Shown piece after piece: positions 7,964 to 16,200 of a stretch of DNA of 64,000 nt; the first letter of the stretch is position 1, and each line of letters begins with the position of its first letter. The position numbers and the translations under genes were made by a program. Below the pieces are notes generated by a model. That model had not been told where the DNA came from and ran no database searches. It was given only the letters and a program-made list of their open reading frames with translations. This DNA comes from Rhodococcus sp. P1Y (lineage in GTDB: Bacteria > Actinomycetota > Actinomycetes > Mycobacteriales > Mycobacteriaceae): NCBI RefSeq assembly GCF_003641205.1, contig NZ_CP032762.1, forward strand, positions 806,001 through 870,000, given 5' to 3'.

Positions 7964-8080
7964 CGCCCGTGCGCGCGTAGTTACGGCGGAAGGTAATTAC
8001 CCGCTCACGACCTGTGGCCAGGCTCGTGAGTGAATAATTACGGCGGAGGGTAATTACTCACGCACGGGCGGCGGAGCCGC
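7964..8080. repeat. Bipartite 3' element, palindrome family A, copies 2 and 3
   Basis: Two copies of the core TTACGGCGGA(A/G)GGTAATTAC are nested in one large palindrome: outer arms GCCCGTGCG / CGCACGGGC, inner arms around GCTCACGAC and GCTCGTGAG. Read on the minus strand it begins right after the stop of the FMN-binding protein gene with a TCC-loop mini-hairpin (GCGGC-TCC-GCCGC), as at 554 and 43345. It fills the space between two tandem minus-strand genes. Confidence 0.8.
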
Positions 8081-8505
8081 TAGATCGCGCCCAGATCCGC
8101 GCCGAGCCAGTGCTCGATGCGCAGGGCGAACAAGGTCTGATCCCCGTGATCGGACGCCGCGAACTGGAGGTACCCCTCGACCTTCTCGGGAGCGAGATAG
8201 CGGGCAGCCATCTCCCTGAGCTGATCCAGCGTGCCCGGCTCTTCGCGAGTCACCGGGCCGTCGACCGCCACGTATTTGATGGTGGGTTCGACTTGCTCGA
8301 CCATCAAACTGAAACGCCCTGCGGCGCGGATCAACTCGGCCTTCTTGGAGTTCTTGCCGGTGAGCAACCAGGCTTCGCCGCCAGGGCTGTACTGGTACCA
8401 GATGGGCACCGTCAACGGGCCCCGGTCGTTGCCGGCGAACACCGACAGGGCCGCGATGTGCGGCTCGGACAGAAACTCTTCACGTTCCGACTTCGACAGT
8501 GGCAT
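8080..8505 (-). CDS. Pyridoxamine 5'-phosphate oxidase-like FMN/F420-binding protein
   Basis: 141 residues of the split beta-barrel PNPOx-like fold: LSVFAGNDRGPLTVPIWYQY, then WLLTGKNSKKAELIRAAGRFSLMVE and a C-terminal strand. The size and ...VPIWY... motif fit actinobacterial F420- or FMN-dependent oxidoreductases of the PPOX class. The cofactor cannot be decided from sequence alone. Start ATG at 8505. The stop codon abuts a palindromic 3' element; upstream lies a 65-bp palindromic repeat array shared with the end of the next SDR gene. Confidence 0.8.
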   Translation of the reverse strand: MPLSKSEREEFLSEPHIAALSVFAGNDRGPLTVPIWYQYSPGGEAWLLTGKNSKKAELIRAAGRFSLMVEQVEPTIKYVAVDGPVTREEPGTLDQLREMAARYLAPEKVEGYLQFAASDHGDQTLFALRIEHWLGADLGAI

Positions 8506-8580
8506 GTGGCCAGCTTAGGTCGATCTCTACAGGTCGTCGAAGGGTTTCGCGTGTCGAATCGGGCGGTTTGGATCCACTCT

Positions 8581-8646
8581 CTTACAACGCTGCCATCCGT
8601 TTACAACGCGAATTTCGGTTGTGAACGCACGGAATCGTTGTGAACG
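8581..8646. repeat. Four-site palindromic array (TTACAACG / CGTTGTGAA)
   Basis: Two direct copies of TTACAACG (8582, 8601) are mirrored by two copies of GTTGTGAACG (8618, 8637), all spaced 19 bp and centred on 8613. The inner pair makes a hairpin with arms CGTTTACAAC and GTTGTGAACG. It begins immediately after the SDR stop on the minus strand and ends about 75 bp before the downstream gene start, so it could be a terminator or an operator array. Confidence 0.65.
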
Positions 8647-9318
8647 TCAGCGCGTCTTCAGCACTATCTCGGTCGGATGGGCGTCGGCCGGGGTGTCGAC
8701 GGCATTGCGCACCGCCAAAGCGACGGTGTCGGCTTGCAAGAACTTCGAGCCGTCGTACTCGTCTCCTTCATCGCGGACGATCGCGCGCTGCATGTCGGTG
8801 TCGATACGACCCGGGTGGACGGAGGTGACCCGCAGGGAAGTCTCCTCGGCGCGCAAGGCGTCGCCGAACGCTCTCAACGCGAACTTCGACGCCGCATAAC
8901 CGCCCCAGCCCGGGTTCACCCGCAGTCCAGCTCCCGAGTTGATCAAAACGACATGCCCGCCTGCGCGTCGCAACGCAGGAAGCAGAGCCTGGGTGAGCGA
9001 TACAACCGCGAGAACATTCGACTCGTACTGCGAGCGCCAGTCGTCGACCGACGATTCCTCCACGGTCCCCAGCGCCGCAACACCTGCGTTGTGAACCAGA
9101 ACGTCGAGCGAATCGATGTGCTGAACCGAAGCGCGAACCGCATCGTGGTCGAGAAGATCCACCGGCCACGGCGTCGAACCCGGGAGTTCCGAAGAGATGG
9201 CTGCGAGCGAATCCAAGGACCGTCCGCCCAGGTAAAGATGATGATCGGGTGCCAGTTTACGTGCAATCGCGGCGCCGAGGCCTCTGCTCGCGCCTGTCAC
9301 CAGTGCCGTGGAAGTCAT
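8647..9318 (-). CDS. SDR-family oxidoreductase
   Basis: 223 residues, short classical SDR: TGASRGLG cofactor motif at residues 8-15, NAG in LVHNAGVAALG, catalytic YAASK. The C-terminus ends soon after TDMQRAIV, shorter than most classical SDRs (about 250), like the small ones often annotated as carbonyl reductases. Start ATG at 9318. Followed on its own strand by the four-site palindrome at 8581-8646. Substrate unknown. Confidence 0.85.
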   Translation of the reverse strand: MTSTALVTGASRGLGAAIARKLAPDHHLYLGGRSLDSLAAISSELPGSTPWPVDLLDHDAVRASVQHIDSLDVLVHNAGVAALGTVEESSVDDWRSQYESNVLAVVSLTQALLPALRRAGGHVVLINSGAGLRVNPGWGGYAASKFALRAFGDALRAEETSLRVTSVHPGRIDTDMQRAIVRDEGDEYDGSKFLQADTVALAVRNAVDTPADAHPTEIVLKTR

Positions 9319-9366
9319 GGCCTCCAGCGTAGGTGGACCCGATCACCACGGGTTCCAGCACCGGCC

Positions 9367-9891
9367 TCAGTCGAACGTCATGCCGGCTTCGATGGCCATG
9401 TGCCGCGTCGTGTTCCCGCCGTCGAGCGATTCTCTGATGATGTCGGCGTGCCCGGCGTGTTGCGAGACCTCGCGCAGGATGTGCAGCAACGTGAAGCGCA
9501 CCGACTGCCATGCGCGTTCGGGTGCCCACGGGGCTGTGGGGAGCGGGATCTGCTCGTCGAGATCCAACGAGGCGACAGCCTGCTCTGTTGCTTCTGCGAC
9601 GCGCGCGTACTCCTCGACAAGACCGGCGACCGTCTGATCAGCGCTGAGGATGTACTCCTCGCTCATTGCCGACATGTCGAATTCGGCGGTCTCGTCCTTG
9701 GCCGCGATGATTCCCATCCAACTCTTCTCGTTGCCGACGACGTGGCTCAGAAGACCGCCGAGGGTGAGGTCACTGACCGTCGTCCGCTGCCCCGCCTGCT
9801 CGTCCGTGATGCCGCGAACGGTGATGAGAAAGTTCTTTCGTTGTTCGGCGAGCATTCTGAGAATGTCGGCCTTCTCACCGGTGAGTGTCAT
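9367..9891 (-). CDS. DinB-family (DUF664-like) putative metal-dependent protein
   Basis: 174 residues, four-helix bundle of the DinB/YfiT type. The usual metal-binding histidines are visible: one in LLSHVVGNEKSW and two in LREVSQHAGHADIIRE. In actinobacteria such proteins are often mycothiol-dependent transferases or detoxification enzymes (family knowledge). ATG at 9891 (MTLTGEKADIL) is preferred to the upstream ATG at 9924. It precedes the SDR on the same strand with 48 bp between and is divergent from the glucosylglycerate hydrolase. Confidence 0.8.
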   Translation of the reverse strand: MTLTGEKADILRMLAEQRKNFLITVRGITDEQAGQRTTVSDLTLGGLLSHVVGNEKSWMGIIAAKDETAEFDMSAMSEEYILSADQTVAGLVEEYARVAEATEQAVASLDLDEQIPLPTAPWAPERAWQSVRFTLLHILREVSQHAGHADIIRESLDGGNTTRHMAIEAGMTFD

Positions 9892-10009
9892 TGTCGATCC
9901 CTTCGTTGCTGGTGAGGACAACACTAGGGCGGATTGCGGTCAGCTTCGGTCCTCGATCGAATCACGGTCTCGAGAGGCGAAAAACTGTGATCGGTCGCAA
10001 ACTAGAGCG

Positions 10010-11347
10010 ATGGGCGACCGTGGGTTCACTTCGACACAGCTGGCAGGCCGGGCTGCCTACCTCCTGCGCGGCAACGACCTGGGCACGATGACGAGTGCCG
10101 CCCCCAAGCTGTACCCGCACATGTGGAGCTGGGACGCAGCGTTCGTGTCCGTCGGACTAGCCCCGCTGAGCGTCGAACGTGCTGTCGTCGAACTCGACAC
10201 GCTGCTGTCGGCCCAGTGGAAGAACGGGATGATTCCGCACATCGTCTTCGCCAATGGAGTCGACGGCTACTTCCCTGGCCCGTCGAGGTGGGAGACCAGC
10301 GAGCTGGCTGTTCATTCACCCATTGGCCCGCATACGTCGGGCATCACACAGCCTCCGGTGCACGCCATCGCCGTCCAGCGCATCCTCGATCATTCCCGAC
10401 GCCACGGCCGCACGACGAGGGCCGTCGCCGAGGAGTTCCTCGACCGGCGGTGGGACAACCTCGTTCGCTGGCACCGGTGGCTCGCCGAAGCGCGCGACAT
10501 CGCCGACAACGGCAGGGTCACCCTGTTCCACGGCTGGGAGTCCGGGATGGACAACTCACCGCGGTGGGACGCGTCGTACCGGAATGTCGTGCCCGGGGAA
10601 ATGCCGCCGTACATCCGTAAGGACGACGCCGTCATCACAGACTCCTCGCAACGGCCGAGCAACATCGAGTACGACCGGTACATCTGGCTCGTCGAAGAGA
10701 TGAAACAGGCTGGATACGACGACTCGGCCCTGGCGGAGAAGATGAGCTTTGCGGTCGAGGACGTGTTCGTCAGTGCCATCTTCGCGATGGCGTGCGACGT
10801 ACTGGCGACCATCGGCGAAGAACATTCGAAGCCCAATTCCGACGTTCGTGAGCTGCGCGGCTGGGCCGAGAAGTTCCGCAAGGGCGTCATCGCGACGACC
10901 GACGCCCGGTCAGGAGCGGCACGAGACTTCGACCTACGTGCAGGCCGATGGATCACCACCGACACCATTGCGATGTTCGCACCCCTGCTGTGCGGTGGAT
11001 TGCCACGTGAGCAGGAACGCACGCTGCTCCGAATATTCGAGGGCACCAGGTTCTGTGGTCACCCCGATCTTCGCTATGCGGTTCCGCCGTCGACTTCGCC
11101 CGTGTCGCGCGACTTCAAGCCGCGTGAATACTGGCGCGGACCCGTGTGGCCTGTCATCACTTGGCTGTTCTCGTGGGCGTTCTCGCGACGGGGGTGGGCC
11201 GAGCGATCGCTGAACCTCCGCGAGGAAGGTCTGCGCCAAGCCAGCGACGGGACGTTCGCGGAGTACTACGAACCGTTCACCGGAGAGCCTCTCGGAAGCA
11301 TGCAGCAATCCTGGACAGCCGCAGCAGTTCTCGACTGGTTGGGTTAG
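10010..11347 (+). CDS. ggh: Glucosylglycerate hydrolase, GH63 family
   Basis: 445 residues. Motifs YPHMWSWDAAF (35-45), HGWESGMDNSPRWD (around 173-186), REYWRGPVWPV (around 371) and FAEYYEPFTGEPLGSMQQSW near the end match mycobacterial glucosylglycerate hydrolase as I remember it. D181 and E418 fall where I recall the catalytic acid/base pair (D182/E419 in the M. hassiacum enzyme). The enzyme releases glucose and glycerate from the compatible solute glucosylglycerate, which builds up under nitrogen stress. The frame is open upstream to 9650, but that part overlaps the divergent DinB gene and has no domain, so ATG 10010 is chosen. Confidence 0.88.
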   Translation: MGDRGFTSTQLAGRAAYLLRGNDLGTMTSAAPKLYPHMWSWDAAFVSVGLAPLSVERAVVELDTLLSAQWKNGMIPHIVFANGVDGYFPGPSRWETSELAVHSPIGPHTSGITQPPVHAIAVQRILDHSRRHGRTTRAVAEEFLDRRWDNLVRWHRWLAEARDIADNGRVTLFHGWESGMDNSPRWDASYRNVVPGEMPPYIRKDDAVITDSSQRPSNIEYDRYIWLVEEMKQAGYDDSALAEKMSFAVEDVFVSAIFAMACDVLATIGEEHSKPNSDVRELRGWAEKFRKGVIATTDARSGAARDFDLRAGRWITTDTIAMFAPLLCGGLPREQERTLLRIFEGTRFCGHPDLRYAVPPSTSPVSRDFKPREYWRGPVWPVITWLFSWAFSRRGWAERSLNLREEGLRQASDGTFAEYYEPFTGEPLGSMQQSWTAAAVLDWLG

Positions 11348-11404
11348 GCGCCTCCGGCGCATGTGAACGAAAATACATAGCCCACTGTGTATTTCCGTTC
11401 ACGT
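11346..11404. terminator. Bipartite 3' element after ggh
   Basis: Right after the ggh stop is a mini-hairpin GCGCC-TCC-GGCGC, followed by a palindrome with arms GTGAACGAAAATACA (11363-11377) and TGTATTTCCGTTCAC (11388-11402), one mismatch. Same architecture as the other gene-end elements but a different arm family; probably a terminator separating ggh from the muramidase. Confidence 0.6.
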
Positions 11405-11469
11405 TCAGATGTCTGTGACGATTCACCATGTACGTATCCGCGACGGTTACCTACCGTCAGACGGTGGTC

Positions 11470-12165
11470 ATGAAACGCGCGCTCGTCCCATTTCTTCTCG
11501 CTGGTGCACTTGTCACCGGCCTCCCGGCGGCGGCGTCGGCCAACCCGCAGGGGCCGGACGTGTCGTCGTGGCAGCACATCGACGGCACCAAGATCGACTG
11601 GCACAAGGTGCGTAGCTCCGGTCATGACTTTGCGATGGTGAAAGCCACCGAGGGGCTCGATTACATCAACCCGCACTTCGTCCAGGATTGCCTGGTGATG
11701 CGGGCGGCTGGGGTTGCACGGGGCGCGTATCACTATGCGGACGTGCGTCTTTCGCCCGAGGCGCAGGGGGCGTACTACGCCGCAGTCGTGCTCGGCATCA
11801 ACGGTCCCGGCGATCTACCGCCGGTGTTGGATCTGGAGAATTCGCGTGGCTTGCCGCCGGAGCAGCTCATCGATTGGACGCACCGATACCTGAACACGGT
11901 GCAGGCGTTGACCGGTCGCCAACCGATCATCTACACCTACCCCAACTTCTGGCGTACCGCGATGGCCGACACCCACGAGTTCAACCACTACCCATTGTGG
12001 ATCGCGGACTACAACGACACGCTCGGACCGTTGCCGGGCGGATGGAAGAACTGGTTGTTCTGGCAGTTCACCGACAACGGCCGCATCCCCGGCATCGAAG
12101 CACCCACCGATATCAACGAATACAGCGGGGCCGGCGGGGATATCAGGCGGCTCGCTCGCTGGTAG
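11470..12165 (+). CDS. Secreted GH25 muramidase (lysozyme)
   Basis: 231 residues with an N-terminal signal peptide (MKRALVPFLLAGALVTGLP, cleavage near ASA-NP). The mature part is a GH25 catalytic domain: DVSSWQ at the start of the first strand, FAMVKATEGLDYINPHF, GAYHYADV, the acidic DLEN strand end, and a terminal FWQFTDNGRIPGI. GH25 enzymes cleave the beta-1,4 bond between MurNAc and GlcNAc. There is no cell-wall-binding domain. ATG 11470 is chosen because it starts the signal peptide; the longer frame from 11428 would only add 14 residues before it. Confidence 0.9.
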   Translation: MKRALVPFLLAGALVTGLPAAASANPQGPDVSSWQHIDGTKIDWHKVRSSGHDFAMVKATEGLDYINPHFVQDCLVMRAAGVARGAYHYADVRLSPEAQGAYYAAVVLGINGPGDLPPVLDLENSRGLPPEQLIDWTHRYLNTVQALTGRQPIIYTYPNFWRTAMADTHEFNHYPLWIADYNDTLGPLPGGWKNWLFWQFTDNGRIPGIEAPTDINEYSGAGGDIRRLARW

Positions 12166-12195
12166 CCCTAGGTGACCAGTGTTGGGCCGGGTTGC

Positions 12196-12255
12196 CTAGT
12201 GGCATGATTAAGTGCCCTACAACGCACCTAATCATGCCACTGGCGCGGAGCGCCC
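12196..12255. repeat. Bipartite 3' element, palindrome family B, copy 1
   Basis: Arms AGTGGCATGATTAAGTGC (12198-12215) and the near-complementary return ending ATCATGCCACT (to 12241), loop about CCTACAAC. On the minus strand it is preceded by the mini-hairpin GGCGC-TCC-GCGCC just after the mycolyltransferase stop. It sits between convergent genes. The same family recurs at 30139-30198. Confidence 0.75.
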
Positions 12256-12261
12256 GGCTCC

Positions 12262-13242
12262 TTACAGTTCCAGCGCGCGCTCGAGCGTCGGCCAGGATGT
12301 CCGCAGAGCGTCCTGCCAGTATCCCCAGGAGTGCGTTCCCGGGTAGTCGAGGTCGAACTGTGCAGGGATGCCGAGTTCGTTCAGTCGGTCTCGGAGTCGA
12401 TGTGCGCATGTGTTCGACGCAGCTTCGATGGCGCCGCCGAGAACGATTTGCTCGGGTAGCGGCGGTGAGTTGACCGGCAGCACGGCGCCGGGCATCTCGT
12501 ACTCACCTGGGAGGCCGGTGGCGTTGGAGACGAACAGTTCCAGCCCCCTCAGCTTCTCGGCGTTGACGTATGGATCGTGTTGGATCCACTGGGCGTCGGT
12601 GCTCCACATGTTGTCGACGTTTCCTTTGCCTCGCAACGCGACGAGAGCACGGACAACGCGTCGAGACACCGGATCGGAGGTCTGCGCGCACCCGCTGTAC
12701 GACGCCACCCCGCGGTAGAGGCCTGGGGCCTGGATCGCCAGATCGAGCACCGATCCGGCAGACATGGACAGTCCGCCGATTGCGTTGACGCCGTTGGTGT
12801 TCAATTCTTTCTCGAGAACCGGTGGCAATTCTTCGGTGAGAAAGGTCTGCCATTTGTTTCGGCCGAGGTTGGGGTCGTCCTGGTTCCAATCGGTGTAGTA
12901 GCTCCATCCGCCGCCGACGGGAAGGACGACATTGACGTTCTTGTCCTCGAAGAACGCAGGCATGTCGGTCTTGTTCAGCCAGTTCGCGCCGTCCTCGCCG
13001 CCGCCTGCGCCGTTGAGCATGTACAGCGTCGGCCGCGCGATCGACGTATCGGCCGGCCGGAGTACCTGTAGCTGGATCACTCGGTCCATGGATGGCGAAT
13101 GGACATACACGTCCCAGCGCCGATCACTCGTCTTGTCGATGTGGTCGACCGAGGCACCCGACGGTTGTGCGAGAGCGATGGCGTTCGGACCCAGGAGAAC
13201 CATGGCAAGGGCGACGAGGACAACTCGTCGGAGCCACATCAT
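12262..13242 (-). CDS. Secreted antigen-85-type mycolyltransferase/esterase, coupled to the NRPS
   Basis: 326 residues: signal peptide (MMWLRRVVLVALAMVLLG, cleavage near ALA-QP) and an alpha/beta hydrolase domain of the Ag85/corynebacterial mycolyltransferase family. GGLSMSAGS (nucleophile Ser) and C-terminal YPGTHSWGYW (catalytic His) match Ag85 GLSM and GTHSWEYW blocks. Such enzymes move mycoloyl groups between trehalose mycolates and arabinogalactan. Its ATG (13242) overlaps the NRPS stop codon as ATGA, so it should be co-translated with the synthetase; that pairing is unusual. A second in-frame ATG follows at 13239. The stop is followed by a TCC mini-hairpin and a large palindrome. Confidence 0.85.
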   Translation of the reverse strand: MMWLRRVVLVALAMVLLGPNAIALAQPSGASVDHIDKTSDRRWDVYVHSPSMDRVIQLQVLRPADTSIARPTLYMLNGAGGGEDGANWLNKTDMPAFFEDKNVNVVLPVGGGWSYYTDWNQDDPNLGRNKWQTFLTEELPPVLEKELNTNGVNAIGGLSMSAGSVLDLAIQAPGLYRGVASYSGCAQTSDPVSRRVVRALVALRGKGNVDNMWSTDAQWIQHDPYVNAEKLRGLELFVSNATGLPGEYEMPGAVLPVNSPPLPEQIVLGGAIEAASNTCAHRLRDRLNELGIPAQFDLDYPGTHSWGYWQDALRTSWPTLERALEL

Positions 13243-16200
13243 GAGTGTGCACCGAGGTGTCGTGCGACGAGCGGTCCCACTGCGCGCAGGGACGCCGCCG
13301 ACGTCATCTGCCAATGCGATTGCGGCACGCTGAAATTGGAGATGGTCCCCCGGACGTACGGGTGCCATGTCGGCAATCCCTGGACCTCCTCGTGAGCCGC
13401 GCCGACGAAGAGAACGTCGCCGTCGTAGACGCCGGGTACGTGGTCGACGGCAAGGTCGTGGTTGTGGCGAGCCGACGCGATGAGGCGCTCGACCTCCGCG
13501 GTTTCGATGATGCCGGACCCTGCGACGAGTGAGGGCAGCGAATCGAGCCTGATGCGTTGACCGTTGATTCCGGGCATCGTGATTCCGACGGCATCCAACA
13601 GATCGGCTGCGGGTAGATCGGTCTCCCACACATCCTCGGTCTGTACGGCATGGCTGTCCAGCAGCACGAGCGATCCGACCTGCTTTCCTTGCTCGCGCAA
13701 CCGAACTGCCATGGCGTGCGCGATGGTTCCGCCCAGCGACCATCCCAGCAGGTGGAAGGGCCCGTCCGGGACCACGGCAGTGATCTCGTCGATGTACCGC
13801 TGCGCCAGCGCGTCCAAGGTGTCGGGTAGATCGGATCGTGCGGGAGTCTGGATACCGTAGATCGGTCGATCGGTGTACTTGTCGAGTCCGTTGTAGCACC
13901 AGGACAATCCGACGATCGGGTGGATGCAGAACAGCGGGGTACCCGCTCCTTCGCTCCTGATGGGGAACACGACGTCGAACGAGGACCGCGAGTCGGAACC
14001 GGAATCGAGCAGTGACGCCAACGATTCCGGGGTCGGCTCCGCGAGCAGCGCCTGGAGAGACAGGGTCGTGCCCGTCGTTGCCCGCAACTTGCTGAGCACG
14101 CGCATCGCCGTCAGCGACGATCCTCCGCGTTCGAAGAAGTCGTCCGTGACTGCGATGTCGTCCACTGCAAGTACCTCCGAGAATGTGTCGATGACGAGCC
14201 GTTCGCTCGTCGTGGATGGGGATCGAGACGCTCGCGTGCGTCCGAAGTCAGGTGGCGGGAGCGCGCCGATGTCGAGCTTGCCGGTGGAGGTGCGAGGCAC
14301 CGAATCCAAGGACGTGACGGCAGCGGGAATCATGTAGCCGGGCAGGCGCTTACGCAGGTGTTCACGCACGCCGTCGACGTTCCCGAGAACGTACGACACC
14401 AGAATCTGCTCGCCCGACGGCCCTGTCTGCCCCAGCGTCACAGCGAAGTCCACCGAGGGATGCGTCGCCAGTGCTGCGTCGATCTCGCCGAGTTCGACGC
14501 GGAACCCGCGGATCTTGACCTGACTGTCGGCGCGCCCGCTGTACCGGATGCGGCCGTCGGGCGTCCACCGAACGATGTCGCCCGTGCGATACATGCGGCC
14601 TCCGCCGTACGGATTTGCGACGAAGCGGCCCGCGGTCAGGTCCGGCCGTCCATGATATCCGCGCGCCAGCGCAGGCCCCGCGAGAAACAGTTCGCCCGGC
14701 ACGCCGACAGGGACGGGGTGCAGCCGAACATCGAGCACCAGCGCCTCGAAACCTGCTATCGGAGTACCGATATCGATCGGAGCACCGGATTCGACCTCGC
14801 CGAGAGTCGAGATGTCGGTGGCCTCCGTCGGGCCGTATCCGTTGAGCATGATGCGGCCAGGTGCCCACCGGGCGACCAGATCGGGGCTGCATGCTTCACC
14901 GCCGACACAGACGACCTCGAGCGCGTCGAGTCCGGCCGGGTCGAGACTCGAGAGCGTCGACGGCGTCGTCAGGGTGTGGGTCACGGCCTCGTCGCGAAGG
15001 AACTTCGTCAGTTCGTCGCCACCGAGTATCTCGGGCGGTGAGATGACGAGCGTTGCGGCAGCGGACAGAGCCGACACCATCTCTCCGACTGCCATGTCGA
15101 AGCTCGGCGAGGTGTTGTGCAGGAATCGTGACGACGGCTGTATCCGATGCAGCAGGCGTCTCGATTCGGCGAGGTTCGCCAGACCGCGATGGGACACGAC
15201 CACGCCCTTGGGTAGACCGGTCGATCCCGAGGTGTAGATCATGTACGCCGCCGTGTCGAGCCCGACGGCACCGCTGAGTTCGTTCGAGGACAGCGGTGCG
15301 GCTGGTGCACGCTCCAGTTCGGCGCTGTTCTCCGGCTCGTCCAGTTCGAGCCACGTGATGGCGCCGGGCAAAGCGCCGCGGAATGCCGCGACGGTGATAC
15401 CCATGACGGCACCCGAGTCGGACACCATGTGTTCGAGGCGATCTCGCGGATACATCGGGTCGACCGGCACATACGCAGCACCGGTCTTGGCCACGGCCCA
15501 GACGGCGAGAACCGACTCGAGCGACCGCGGCAGTCCGATCGCCACGACGGTCTCGGGTCCGATGCCGTACCCGAGTAGCACGCGGGCCAGCTGGGTCGAT
15601 CGTTCGTCGGCCTCGCGGTAGGTGTGGTCGGTGCCGTTCCAGCGCAGCGCGATGCCGTCCGGATTCTGCTGCACCGCAGCATGAACGAGCTCCGGCAGTG
15701 TGCGAGCGGGTACGGACGCTCCTGCCCGGACGGGCGCGAGCGCGGTGCGTTCCTCGCTGTCGAGGATGTCGATGTCTCCGACTGCCGTGGACGGCTCGGT
15801 CACTGCCGCGGCGAGAATGCGGACGAAGCGCGCCGCGAACGTCGCGACCGTCGACTCATCGAACAGGTCGGTGCTGTACCGCAATGAACCGCGGAGGCCC
15901 TGCGCAGTCTCGGAGAGTGTCAGAGCCAGATCGAAGCGGGTCACCCCCGATTCGTACGGAAACTCGGAGATCGTGAGGCCGGGGAGTTCCAACGACGACG
16001 GACGATCCGGCTCGTAGGCAAGCAAGGCCTGGAACAGCGGCGAGTGTGATGTCGCCCGGCTCGGGCGCACGGCCTCGACGACGCTCTCGAACGGTACGTC
16101 CGCGTGCGCCAGCGCATCGAGGTTTCGCTCTCGGACCTGCGCGAGGAGCTCGGTGAAGGTCGCGTCCGGCCTGACGTCACTCCGTAGGACGACCGTTCCG

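Noticed and set aside
9650..10009. Upstream extension of ggh to 9650
   Set aside because: It would lie antisense over most of the DinB gene and adds no family sequence; Ggh proteins begin near the chosen ATG.
13243..13899. N-terminal extension of the mycolyltransferase frame up to 13899
   Set aside because: It overlaps the NRPS TE domain and is Arg/His-rich nonsense; a signal peptide starts exactly at the ATGA overlap.
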